Positions 1 through 11,309 of a DNA stretch of 64,000 bases are shown here, one piece after another. Every line of letters starts with the position of its first letter. Positions within the stretch are counted from its first letter, which is position 1. The stretch is from Aselliscus stoliczkanus (taxonomy: Eukaryota > Chordata > Mammalia > Chiroptera > Hipposideridae). A model generated the notes under the pieces. It had not been told where the DNA came from. It saw only the letters and a list, made by a program, of their open reading frames with translations, and did not search any database. Location: NCBI GenBank assembly GCA_033961575.1, contig CM066727.1, positions 2,566,001 to 2,630,000 on the forward strand. The letters are read 5' to 3'. The translations under genes were made by a program, and so were the position numbers.

Positions 1-220
1 CATTTGACAAAAATAAGACTCTCAATCCATCAAAAGTATACATTATATTAATGCTTAATAATGAAATGACAGGGAGCATCCCTTTTACCAGGATTTCTAA
101 AAAACTAATTACTGGATGATAATGCTAACTGTCCATTTAGGATTCAGTGCATATCTGCACTCTCCTGTGTTAGGTTCACTTTTAAACATAGGGGCATATT
201 TGTTTTAAAAGATGCACATA
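1..220. other. unique sequence, nothing recognised
   Basis: AT-rich sequence with no repeat, RNA gene or open frame that I recognise. Confidence 0.5.
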
Positions 221-222
221 GT

Positions 223-341
223 GGGCCAGCCAAGTGGTGTGGTGGTTAAGAGCTGGCTTGGGATGCCAGCGGCCCTGGTTCGGATCCCACATATGAAGGC
301 CAGTGACACTGCCCTTAAAAAAACACAAAAAAAACAACAAC
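223..341 (+). mobile_element. tRNA-headed SINE, head-only form
   Basis: The sequence opens with GGGCCAGCCAAGTGG and GTGGTTAAGAGCTGG (tRNA-like box A region), then GGTTCGGATCCCAC (box B-like), then GGGCC-type linker and CCAGTGACACTGCCCTT, followed by an impure A-rich tail. The same order and wording recur at 17337, 34577 and (antisense) 35895, so it is a dispersed family. The tail starts directly after the head, so this is the short form, presumably moved by L1 machinery. No clean target-site duplication is visible. A functional tRNA is excluded because no cloverleaf follows. Confidence 0.85.
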
Positions 342-1720
342 ATGGAAATAGCATGATAGGTTCTGTGGCTTCTGGATAAAATAACAATAAAAAAAAAATT
401 GATACCCTAGAATTATTTGGAAAAACAGAGTTTTTCTATACCCAAGTATAATGAGTAGTTTTATAAATGCATTCCCCAAGATGGAAAGACAAAACTCATC
501 TAAACTGTAAAGCTTAGCAAAATTGGTCTGCACTGAAAACAATGGCCTGCAGTTGAGGAGTTAGGGAAAGCAAGGCAATGACACAGGTGTGACTAGCACT
601 GGAGTCTGAAGACCTCTGCAGTGATCCCTGAGTGCAATTAGCATACTACTTCATCAGCTTAAGTGAAAGGCATAATTCATTAAACTGAAAGGAAGGTAAG
701 CTACTGGGCAGGGATAATCGCTGTAAAATTAATGTGTTTTTATAGGCAGTGGGCTCCCTGAGAATAGCACAGTTTTGAATAACACTCCATAGTATTGGCA
801 TTCACTCTATAATAAAAGGAAATAATAAACGGACAAGAGTGAAAAATTAATCTTTCAATACAGAATTCACTTAAGGCTCTTATTTGAATAACTCCTGAAG
901 ACAAAAGTGACATCCAGAAATCATGCAGAGCATGTATTTATGTAAAACGATACTCCTGCAAAGAACCATCTCCTTCATGCAGAGACTATGAGGCTTTGGA
1001 GACTGATAATGGATACCGACCTACATATTCAATTGTACATCACGAAGGGCATACATGGAGTTCCAAACCCTGAGGAACTGCGCCCATTACGCTGTATGGA
1101 GTCACGTCCAGTCTTCTCTCACGTGCATATTTGCGTACACTTGCAAACATTACTGGAATGCTTACTGTGTTAGTCTTCCTTTACTAAAAAGTAGTGCAGG
1201 ATAATACTCATACTTCTACATAAAATTCACAGGTATTACCTTAGTGATTTCAAAATATCATATTTGCTGGGTTTACCATAATCACCTTAACCACACATGT
1301 TACCGAACATTTATGTCGCTTACAATTCTTCATGATAGTAACAGTGATGTGATGAACACTGCTTCTGGTTTTAAATATTTTTAAGTAAGACGTTTATGTT
1401 TTTAAAAATATTTAAATATAATTTAGTTAGGGTGAATCCTAGAAGAAAGATGACATGGTTAAATTTCAAAACACCGTACTGTTGTCTGGAATAAAATGCT
1501 TAGGCGTTCCCCAAGAATTCACCCCACATACCACATCGCTAGCAACACAGAGCAGTCCTGTTTACTGCTGACCCTCCTAATTTTAAACATGAGCTGATCA
1601 ATCTGAAAGGAAATAGGCTAGCTCTGTACTTTTATTATCACCATGTGAACTGCCTGTACTTCTCTGTATTGTTAGTCCCTTAGGCTAAAGTCCTTAAAAT
1701 GCTGAATTAAAAGATATTCT
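342..1720. other. unique AT-rich sequence
   Basis: No repeat family or gene is recognised. Short open frames here have no recognisable motifs. Poly-purine and T-rich patches only. Confidence 0.5.
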
Positions 1721-1725
1721 GACCC

Positions 1726-2248
1726 AAAAAACCTGAAAACATTTATCCATAAAGATATATGTGTTCTGATGTTCATTGCAACTTTATTTACTGTGGCCAA
1801 GACATGGGAACAACCAAAGTGCCCTTTGATAGATGGTTGGATAAAGAAGATGTGGTATATATACACAATGGAATACTGCTCTGCCATAAGAAAAGGTGAA
1901 ACACTGCCATTTGTGACAACATGGATGGATCTTGAGATTATTATGCTAAGCGAAATGTCAGACAGAAAAAGTCGAGAACCATATGATTTCACTGATATGT
2001 GGGATATAAAACTGAAAGCAACAAAGGAAGAACCAGAAACTCATAGACACAGGCAGCAGTTCAGTGGTTACCAGAGGGTAAGGTGGTGGCAGATGAGGGT
2101 AAAGGGATCAAATCTATGGTGATGGGAGGAGAACTGACTCTGGGTGGTGAGCACACAATCTGATACATAGATGATATATTATAGAAATGTACATTTGAAA
2201 CCTATGTAATTTCACCAACCAATGTCACCTAATAAACTTTACTTTTTT
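1726..2248 (+). mobile_element. L1 3' end (ORF2 C-terminus plus 3' UTR)
   Basis: The forward strand encodes a typical L1 ORF2 C-terminal stretch beginning MFIATLFTVAKTWEQPKCP at 1769, followed by the tryptophan-rich WIKKMWYIYTMEY segment. After that comes the mammalian L1 3' UTR, with its phrases about GGTTACCAGAGGG and a final AATAAA-containing A-rich end near 2240. It is 5' truncated, as most L1 copies are. Family age is uncertain; an L1MA-like subfamily is likely from the 3' UTR wording. Confidence 0.9.
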
Positions 2249-2249
2249 T

Positions 2250-2790
2250 AAAAAAAATCTTTAATAGTAGAGAATCTGCTCAATCTCATTTGAAGGCTCG
2301 GGGTGTGAACAATCTCCCGCCCTGCCATCCGATCGCCTCAGAGCCGTGGGGAATCTCGTCTCTCTCAACATTAGTATACAACACTCATCTCGAAAATGAA
2401 ATCTGTCATCTTTGAGCAGAAAAGCGCAGCTCCCTGCCTGCTTGACCCCCTGTGCGTTACCCGTCCGCCCCTTTGCCTGCTGGCCAGATTTCAGAGCCCC
2501 GCAGTCTCCGTCGCACACCTGGAGGCCTGCAGCTCTCACCGGCGGCACAGGCAAGACGGCGTCCTTCCTGACGGCCTTCCTCCCAGAGCAGGGAACAGCC
2601 CCAGTGGGCCCCTGCCCCTCGGTGCCAGCCCCTCTTCCTTCCATCCTCCAAAGCCCCGGTCAACCTGGATAACCTCCGGATTTAGAAAGAAATAAATGAA
2701 AAATAAAAAGCAATAAACAACAACAAAAAAATAAAGTTAACAATTTTTCACTTTCCTTTTTGTAAAATCTACAGTGACCCCTCCATTCCT
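2250..2790. other. CpG-bearing unique segment
   Basis: A moderately GC-rich stretch (about 2290-2680) with more CpG than its surroundings, ending in an A-rich region near 2690-2730. Overlapping open frames of 99, 86 and 127 aa exist on both strands but show no known motif. They look like frames opened by GC content. A retrocopy with an A-rich 3' end is conceivable but unrecognised. Confidence 0.35.
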
Positions 2791-3110
2791 CATTCTTGTA
2801 AAAATACAGTCTAAACCCCTTCGCCGGATACAATGCCTGTCTCTCGGGCCTGCACTTCCACCTGCCCTTGTGTTGGTTCAGTCCGCCATGGCCTCTGACC
2901 ACACAGACAGCTGTGCTGAGTGTAGCACCCCCCCACAGCTGCCAACACGGCTGCTTGTCTCTGTAAGGCTACCTCTCTCACCCTGTCCACAATGAGCTGC
3001 CGTTTTTCGTTCTAGTCTTCAGCACATGCTGTCTCCTCACACATACCTCCCCATCCATACGTTATTATTCTAACAGTCCAGCTCATTTATAAGCCTAATA
3101 TGTACTAATC
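2790..3110 (+). repeat. possible L2 fragment
   Basis: Phrases such as a CTAAACCCCTTCGCC start, GGGCCTGCACTTCCACCTGCC and ACATGCTGTCTCC resemble the mid-to-3' part of L2, strongly diverged. Assignment is by eye. Confidence 0.4.
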
Positions 3111-3690
3111 AAACACAGAGGTCACACAAAGCCCTAGCGTATAACCTTCTAGGACTGGTGTGATGCATGTCCACACTGAGGCACAGAATTAGTCACATCC
3201 ACAGGCGATATGGCTGGAAGAACGTGGAAACCATCCCCCTCCTGCCATTCTCCCCCCACTCTCATATCTCACCAAGCCAAGATGCTCTCATGGGCACCCG
3301 ATACCACCTGTCACCCCCTGGATGTGTATTAGGATGAAACACAACCTAATCACTCTATCAAGCCAGCTTTTAAAATATTGCTTTCCAAAAACAAAACAAA
3401 AAAACACATTGCTTTCCCGACCTGGGTTTGGCACTAAATAGTCAACTAATGAGTGATAAGCAAACTTATACAATTTTAAGTCTCAAGGATGACAGGAAAT
3501 AGAGCAGGCTATGGACTGCGGTGGAGTGGGGAGATTGGTGTCACTTTGTATACTAGCAGTGCGACGTGCTTGGTACCAAATGGGAGTGAAATCACAAGGG
3601 CAGCTGAAGTTCCACCAGCATGCAATGATGAGCAGCACTGAGATTATAAGATGTCACTGCCTCCCACTCAAGGGAAAGCCTTGTTGAGGA
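3110..3690. other. unique sequence, nothing recognised
   Basis: No gene or repeat is recognised apart from a short A-rich patch near 3390. Confidence 0.45.
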
Positions 3691-3960
3691 TGAGTAGGAG
3701 TTCACTGGAAAGAGGGGCCACAGGAAGCCAAGTATTTTAGGAAGAGTGTCCCCAAAACGCCACATCCCTTGGATGGGAGAAAAAGCAGGGACATGTCTGA
3801 GGAACTCGTAGAAGGCGACCGTGGCTGGGGTCTCCAGAATGAGGGTGGATGTGTGCAAAGTGACAGCAGAGAGACGGACCTGCCTGTCAGACCATGTTGC
3901 ATATCTTGGTCATTACGCTGAGACCAGTGAAGGAAGAGAAAGGCTGTGACAACATCGTAG
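3690..3960 (-). repeat. L2 fragment, antisense
   Basis: Reads like the reverse complement of L2: GGAAGAGTGTCCCC, AAAGCAGGGACATG, GTGGCTGGGGTCTCC, then ATGTTGCATATCTTGGTCATT. These occur in the order expected for antisense L2. Divergence is high and ends are approximate. Confidence 0.55.
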
Positions 3961-4870
3961 ACACATTTGTACAGAAAGCATACAAGGGTGTTTCCTTTCA
4001 GTGAGTTGCCATTTCTCTGTGAGTGGGGAGGCGGAGTCACTTCAGACTATTCTGTGAGGGGGAGTATGGAGTATGTGCTGTGTGTGTGTGTACTTTGGGG
4101 TACGTGTGTGTGTGTGCCTGTGTATTGTGCTGCGTGGGATGTCTGATGACAGCGGAGAAGGTTTGAAAAATGTTTTATTCTCAGTGAAGGCCAATGTGAA
4201 AATGGGAAACGGTGGGGTCACTACATCTGAGACCTGCCCGCACATGGCTTAGAGACTCTGTCTTTGAAATATATTTTTAGGCTCTAAACTATGTTCCCTA
4301 AAGCAACACGGACAGTTTGCTAGGCAGGTTTTTGAAAGTTAAGAATTTCTGTTTCTACAAAATGATCTATGATAGGTTTCGCAAAATTCTCCAGAAGTTT
4401 TTGGTGTGCATGTGCATGTGTGTGTTAGGGTGTTTTACTTGTAGAAGCCACCAAACAAAAAGAGGCAGACTCTGAGACTGGCTGTTTGAATGTGATAACT
4501 GAAGAATATTCACAAAACTGTAGTTGACAAATGAGAGTATAAAGCATTCGATTTCCCTCATGTGTAAAGCAATGACACTACATAGCAAGCTTATGTTATG
4601 ATTATATTATAGCTGGGAAAACAACATGGCAAAAACCCATCACAACATGTCAAACATTCATTTCTCCCCTTTTATTCTTTTGGAAAGAATGTCATATACA
4701 TTCATATGTATGTCCTGGAATTCTCTGACGCTGTTGATGGAAATCCTAAAAGAGTAAATGCTTAAGAACAAATGATGATTTGTTTGATGCTATTCTTCAC
4801 ACCTGTGCTTTCTTTTACCTGTGTCATTTTTATAATAATTAGTGCTTTCCGACTTATTTTAATCTAGGCC
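3960..4870. other. unique sequence with imperfect TG repeats
   Basis: Contains a degenerate (TG)n patch at about 4075-4130 and another at 4405-4425. Nothing else is recognised. Confidence 0.5.
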
Positions 4871-4879
4871 AGGGACGAC

Positions 4880-5060
4880 TGTGCACAGAGGTTAATTCAA
4901 AACCTTTCTGAATATCTGTGGGCGTTCTGAAAGGTTCAGTTCAGTTCTTCATGTCAGTTTAGCATTCTGGTTAAGGATTAGGTCTCTATTTTTAATTAGT
5001 TCACCAAAGTACTAATTATTCAGTTTCTTGAGACACCATAATTGCATCATCTATTTAGAC
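4880..5060. promoter_or_regulatory. candidate homeodomain-rich regulatory block
   Basis: This non-repetitive block contains TTAATTAGTT, CTAATTATTC, GTTAATTC and an ATTGCATCAT element within about 170 bp. TAAT cores at this density resemble conserved enhancers. Conservation cannot be tested here, and AT-rich DNA gives TAAT cores by chance, so this is only a candidate. Confidence 0.2.
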
Positions 5061-5815
5061 ATTATTTTATCAAGTAGGATGGGAAATCCCTTAGAAAAAG
5101 CTTAATGTTATTTTTGGTTTGAGTTGTTTAGAAAAGGCACTCAAATGTCTTGGAATATAAAAAGGCAGTAAAGTAGGGGTAGTAAACTAGGGGTGTCAAT
5201 TTAATACCTAGGGATGTGTATTTGATGTTAAAATAGCAGCTATAAATAATAGTGAAAATACTTGTTTTGATATTGTGTGTAATATCTAAATTAAAATTAC
5301 AGTTGAGAAAAAAATGAAAATATTGACTATATTTGTTGTTATCTAACTTTTAAGCTGAAATATGAATCGTATATTCAAACACAAGAAGTATAAATCACAT
5401 GCTAGCAATTACAACAAGAAGCCAAATTCCCAGTTACTCCCACATTCCCTAGGGGCATTCCCATTTCAGCACCACTTTCTCGGGACAGCACCACTTCTGA
5501 CATAGCACTGGTTTTGAGTATGACATTTTGTTTGACTTTTGGGAGGTTATTTCTGAGGGATTACAACATATACAATACACTTCATCACAGTCTACTGAAA
5601 TCAGGGGTTTGCCACATTCAGTACAGAGTCCTTATTCTCATATCGATCCCTTTGCTTTCCCAGCATCTTAAATATAATTGTTTTAAGTATTTCTTCAGCA
5701 TACAAAGTGCCACAGACAATGGTGTTAATTAAATTAGTTTCCACTATAAAAATATGATTTCAGACACTTATGAGAAGTATGATAGCCTCCTATATGTACC
5801 CCTATTTCTACCCAC
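5060..5815. other. AT-rich sequence, possibly edge of antisense L1
   Basis: No gene is recognised. The right part leads into the antisense HAL1/L1 element and may be its diverged continuation. Confidence 0.4.
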
Positions 5816-5819
5816 TCTG

Positions 5820-6370
5820 AAGGTCTTTCTTTCTGAAATTTCAAGACTTCTGGTATAATTTTCTTTTTGGTTGCAGAACTTTCTTTGGTAAGGGAAGATT
5901 TGCTCACAGGTCCTCTTAGTTACCTGTGTCTCAGAATTTACTTATGCCTCCTTCCTTCCTGAGCATTTCTTGGCCTGACAGAGACTCTGCTGGTGACAGC
6001 TGTCCTGCAACAGGGGAGGGACGAGGTGCCAGTTCCCTGGGCTCCATGGTCTCAGATGACAGATCGCTGTTATGAGCTGCTCTTCCCTGCAGGAAATCTA
6101 GTGTTTCCCTCTGACTGCTCTCAAGATTGCTTATTTGTCTTCTATATTCACATGGCTAGTTATGATATGTTTTGATGTCATTTTTTTTATTATCCTATTT
6201 GGAGTTCAATCAATTGTTTGAATCTCTAGGATTAGGTTTTCCATCAAATTTGGGTTTTTTTCAGTCATTTTGTTGAGTGCTTTTTTAATCTCTCTCTCTA
6301 TCTCTGTCTCTCACTACTCTGATGATGTGTTAGCTCTTCTGTTATCACCATAAGTCTCTGAGACTCTGTT
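5820..6370 (-). mobile_element. HAL1 / old L1 ORF1-type element, left part
   Basis: Antisense to the window. The order of phrases matches the ORF1-coding part of HAL1/L1M: AGAACTTTCTTTGGTAAG, CCTCTTAGTTACCTGTG, CTCCATGGTCTCAGATGA, TTGAATCTCTAGGATTAGG, CATCAAATTTGGG and TTTTCAGTCATTTTG. A (TC)n patch lies at 6285-6320. The element resumes after a ~580 bp interruption. No open frame remains. Confidence 0.7.
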
Positions 6371-6951
6371 GATAACATTATACTTGACTCGAGCCCTGTG
6401 ATTCTAAAAACAATGTAAGAAGCCTATCCCACCACCCCTTCTCTGTCTAGAAATGGCTTACAGCAAAGAGTCACTCTCCTCGTATGACCAGATACAACTC
6501 ACCACAGCTTTTCGGTCACCTACAACCAGGCTAGATCCAGACCATCCAACTCACATTGTTTGTCTCATAAATGATTAGATGAACTGCTTGTTCACACTGA
6601 CCAGTCGGAACAAATAGCATGTTAACCCATCATTCGTCTCTCCTTCCACCAGGTCCATGTAACCTGGTCCCCCATCAGCCTGCGCCTACAGACAGCCCCT
6701 CCCAGAGCTGGCTGGCCCCTAGGGGAGACCTTCCCCAACCCATTCTCTCCTGCTCATCCTTTGTCCCCATCTACAGTCCCCTCGAGTTTTTACCCATCTT
6801 GATAAAGAAAACCAGGTTTGCCTAATCTTTGAGCTGCTTGCTGGCCTTGTGGTCAGAGTCCTCTACCCATTGGAATAGGCCCTTTCCTTCCTTGCAGTAA
6901 GTAATCCTTCCCAATCAGTCTCCCCTCACTATGCTCAGATTTGTCTTTACT
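6371..6951. mobile_element. unclassified insertion inside HAL1/L1
   Basis: The antisense HAL1/L1 text stops at about 6370 (GAGACTCTGTT) and resumes at about 6952 (TCTGTAAATTCTACT) where the family consensus would be continuous. The intervening ~580 bp is CT-rich with no internal open frame of note. It could be a solo LTR of an old ERV, since the left edge can be read as TGTT and the right part is pyrimidine-rich. I cannot name the family and see no clear target duplication. Confidence 0.45.
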
Positions 6952-7700
6952 ACTCAGGTTCTGTAAATTCTACTAATCTAACATGAACTCATGGATGCTG
7001 TCCTCTGTTATCTTGACTCCACTGTGGAGTCCATTCAACAGGGTACATTCTTTTGAATTTCAGTTTCTGCATTATTCTGCTCTATAACTTGCATCTGTTC
7101 TGTCTCTCATTTATCACTTCTATTTCTTTACTGACATTTTCTATTTTTTCATTGGTTTTAGAACACTCATAACTGCTTTTTGAAGCCTCTTTAGAATGAC
7201 TGCTTTAAAATAACCCCAACACAGGATCCATCTCAGTGTCCACACCTGTTGGTTTTCTTTCTTCATTTATATTGTCATTTCCTTGGTTCTTATATGATTC
7301 ATGGCATGTCACTGTACTTGTACATTTCAGATATTTCAATATGGGACTCTGGAGTCTATGGAGTCTTCTTTGAGAGACAGTCCCTCTCTGATGTACCCTG
7401 ACAACCGGTTGGGGTTGTGGATCCATCTTCTCGCTGGATCCCAATGACACCACCCCAGAGGAAAAGAAGCACTGAGTCACATCACCTGGCTGTCCCCCAA
7501 GAAGAGGTGTAAGAGCAGCTCCTCCAGGGCCCTGATAACAGCAGGACAATGAGAAACAGGGCAGCAGAGACACCCTGGCCCCAGCACCACCTAATTCTGC
7601 CCACCTAGCTAGGTGTGGTGACGCAGCTCCTCACGTGGCCCCCCTGCACTGCCTTTCATGCAGAAGTGAGGCGAGCGCCCACCAGATTCCATGGGATGGG
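6952..7700 (-). mobile_element. HAL1 / old L1 element, right part
   Basis: Resumes the interrupted element: ATTTCTTTACTGACATTTTCTATTTTTTCATTGG and GAATGACTGCTTTAAAATAA follow in the antisense order of HAL1/L1M ORF1. The clear match ends near 7380. The GC-richer 7380-7700 stretch is a possible continuation toward the element's 5' region. The 122-aa antisense frame at 7205-7573 is not a recognised protein. Confidence 0.65.
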
Positions 7701-8555
7701 AAGGAGCAATCACTCCCTGTTACATTTGCACATAATGTCTCCATTCCTTTAATTATCTGTTATAATAAGTGACTAGCAGACAAAGAGACAGGTATTACAC
7801 TTAAAATATTTTTCCAAATCATATTTTTACAAATTTGTCAAAGTTAGTAAGTGCCTATTAACAAAGTTTTCTAAATTACACTCAACATAATTTTCGAAAG
7901 CATTAATTAGTGGTTTACTGTTTGAAGACACCACAATAGGCTTTGCAGGACACAAAGATCTCCACCCCCACCCCAAGTGTAACTTATTTTGTTATGGACT
8001 CAGAAACACAGTGCGGGATACCAGCATTTTTCTTATTCTTTCATCCATTGCATTCTCTGTATAAATACATATCAGGCATTATCTCTTTTCCAGGCTGTTT
8101 TAGATATGCAAGGGAAAACAAAACACAAGCAAAATAGGAACAAAATGTCTGCTCTCTAAAAACTGGATTTTGAAGGAGAATCAAAAATATGGCTATAGAA
8201 TGCATAAAATGTGTTCAGCTGATTGAATGCAAGAAGTGACATAGGGGCATATGGGGGTCTGGGTAGGATAAAGAGGCTCCCAAGGACATGATATCCTAGT
8301 TATGTGGCAGAAAAGAGGAGGTCGTTCCAGGAAATGAGTAACAAAAGTCACAAAATTATGACCATGTCAAAAAACACTTCTATCAGATTCCAGATTCTAA
8401 ATTTTACTTTTCCTTTTCCAGAAAACTAAGAAAATGCTATAAAGGGTGTGAGAATTCTTAGAAGGTGACATGTGATGTAAGGCCATGTAATCAAGACTGG
8501 TGAGATCTATGATGATTATCTTTTGGAGACAAGAATATTTCACTCATTCACTCAC
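7700..8555. other. unique sequence, nothing recognised
   Basis: AT-rich with no repeat family or gene that I recognise. Confidence 0.5.
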
Positions 8556-8559
8556 TGAC

Positions 8560-8885
8560 TCATTCATCCATCCATCCATCCACCCACTATCCATCCATCC
8601 ATCCATCCATCCATCCATCCATCCATCCATCCCCTATCCATCCATCCAACCATCCATCTACCTGCCATCCATCCATCCATCCATCCATCCATCCATCCAT
8701 CCATCCCCCATCCATCCATCCATCTCCTATCCATCCATCCATCCATCCATCCATCCATCCATCCATCCCCTATCCATCCATCCAACCATCCATCTACCTG
8801 CCATCCATCCATCCATCCATCCATCCCCCATCCATCCATCCATCTCCTATCCATCCATCCATCCATCCATCCATCCATCCATCCC
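8560..8885. repeat. TCCA tetranucleotide array with 136-bp higher-order period
   Basis: About 325 bp of (TCCA)n broken by interruptions. The interruption series CCCCTATCC, CCAACC, CTACCTGCC, CCCCCATCC, CTCCTATCC occurs twice. The first series starts at 8631 and the second at 8767, a 136 bp period; the second is about 16 bp (four tetramers) shorter. The repeat opens a 144-aa forward frame rich in Ser-Ile-His-Pro and a 104-aa reverse frame rich in Met-Asp-Gly-Trp. Both are artefacts of the repeat. Confidence 0.95.
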
Positions 8886-8889
8886 TGCT

Positions 8890-11255
8890 ACACATACTTG
8901 CTGTATGTTTATTACATCCCATACACTGTATTAGATCATAGAGAATCAATGGTAACCAACAGCTGTTCTGTCTAGTGGAGGATAGAGGGATTGTGGATCA
9001 AGTTATCACCTGGAAAAGTACTAAATTAGAACTGTGATGATTATTGTTAAAGCTGGGACTTTTATAGGCTGGCATAGAATGGCAGACTCCCCCACACTGG
9101 TATAGACTGTCCTTGAAAGGGTTCATACACAGTAATCTTTCCAAACTACCTGATACCCAACAACTCGAACACTTTGCTATTTGGGAAAAACGTTATGTGC
9201 AGGTGTGTGAAGGATGGGTGCCTATCCATTACATCAACATTCATTAATTTGAGACTTTTCTTCCACATTAAATTAAATTCCTTTGTCAAGACAGAATAAA
9301 ATATCAACAATTGTTGTCTCACTTAAATTTTTGATACTTTTCATAGTTTTCAATGATATTAAATCAGTATGTTACGTTTGTAAAAGATATAACTTTATTG
9401 GGTGCTTCAGTAAGTATATCAAATTTAGTTGCAGTACAAAAGAGGCATAACAACCATAAAATATGAAAAAAAAAATGTAAACATTTATCCCATGAGGATA
9501 GTAGGCGAGGCCTGGCAAAGGAGAGTCAATCTATTCACACCCCTGCCAAAGGAAGAAATTAATTTAGAAATTTAGCTTTCCTTATTTCAAACCAAAGACT
9601 AGGTTGAAAGAAATGCATTTCCATTAAAGATTATAGTATGTTAAAATTTGTCATTTCTAGCTATGAAAAAATTAAGTTTTATAAAAATTGTTCCAATGAC
9701 TTCCAGGATTTTAAATAGAATTATCAGTTGTCTAGTTACACATACCATATTTTCAAATGCACTATTTATCTTTACACATTTTCCATATAGATATATCCTG
9801 GGGATACAGTGATTATCTACAGTATCCATATGTATGTAGACAATATATAGCTATAACTCTAATATATTTATATACCATAATTAATAGTGAGTACAAAGTA
9901 ACTGATAGTTGCTGATATGGTGGGAGTTTAGATCATTGTATACCAAATGATAGAGAAGGGAAATCCTCCACAAAAAAATAAAAACAAAAACCAAAACCAT
10001 AACATGAAATCTGCATACAGAATGAAAGTATAATGCACATGAAATTAATTCTAAAACTTCAATTAACACAAGCTTTTCTTAAGTGAATTCAAGGAAACAT
10101 CATTGATTTACATTTACATAGCCACTTTTTACACACATGCACATGCTTCCTTTAGGTATCAGTTAACTGTATTTAATTAAACAAAAACAATTAGAGCTCT
10201 GGGTCAAGCTCTATTACAAATGTTTGCGATACAAAGACGATGAAACTAAAAATGCTCAGGTGTATCATGCCAGGCAATAGATGTATTAAAACGCAGTTGG
10301 CGTGACCAGCATATGCGCAACGAGACAGGCTGATATGGATAATGATGGGAGGTGTGCCCCTAAGTGCACGTGGGGGTAAGGACGCTTGGAAATGGGTGGT
10401 GGGAGACACGGCAAGCAGAGACGGAGACCCACACTGGCACATAATTTCTGGAGCAGAAACTACAAATGAATCTAGTCCCAAGACGGCGATACAGCTAATG
10501 GAGAAAGGCAGCGTTCTCACGGTCCCGCAGACAGTGAAGGAGCCGGAACTGCCTCTGAGTGGCTAACCCACGGGATGGACAATATTTTGTTAATCTAGGG
10601 AATAATAACAGGAAAAGGTTAACAACCTTGAAATAACCACTTCGCCCAATTTTCAGCCACTTTGCTCTCGTGCCCTAAGGAGGGACTGAGAGGAAGCAGT
10701 TATACTCTAGTGGGACATTGTAGGTACACATCCAGCACCTCACTGACATGCAGCACACCTGCGTTCCACCTGGGAGGCATGCACCTTGGGTGGACGTGAC
10801 GGATAGATAGGGCCAGATGGGATTGCAAACTGTTCTTCAAAAATGTTAGCAATGCAGGACCCCAACAAATGCTCCATGGCTTCTCATGTAAGAATCACGG
10901 AGGATGTGGAGGTCACATCAGGAAATGTTTACTGTGGAGGAACAGGAGATTTGGGGAATTACCTTCTTACGCAGCACAACCCTGCACAGCACATAATCCC
11001 CCAAGGCCAGATGATGTCAGATGAAGTTCATTTAAGAGAACTGGGAGTTCAGAAAATTTCCAAAAGGTCACTCAAAGTTATAGAACTTGAGAAGTAGAGG
11101 TGAAATTTCTAGTGGTTTTGTAAATGTCAAAGTCAGTGTACTGGTCTTGTCTTGACAAGCTCTGTTTCTGGGTGGGAGACTAAAAACTCAGAGTCTTTCA
11201 CTGAGAAATTTAGATTTCCTTGAGTAGGTGAAACTTTCATACATGACTCTGTGTA
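8890..11255. other. long unique AT-rich stretch
   Basis: No exon or repeat family is recognised over about 2.4 kb. A CpG-bearing patch lies at 10320-10560, with a 74-aa forward and 109-aa reverse open frame and no known motif. An 84-aa forward frame at 10843-11097 is also unrecognised. Confidence 0.45.
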
Positions 11256-11258
11256 GAA

Positions 11259-11261
<3 letters not shown>

Positions 11262-11304
<43 letters not shown>
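11262..11304. repeat. (AAT)n microsatellite
   Basis: A pure run of about 14 AAT units, encoding poly-Ile on the reverse strand. Simple repeat. Confidence 0.95.
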
Positions 11305-11309
11305 GAGTG

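Noticed and set aside
8560..8885. Possible CRISPR-like array
   Set aside because: There are no unique spacers, only simple tetranucleotides with shared interruptions, and the genome is mammalian.
8500..8934. 144-aa Ser-Ile-His-Pro and 104-aa Met-Asp-Gly-Trp repeat proteins
   Set aside because: Pure products of the TCCA tetranucleotide array; every frame of such a repeat is open.
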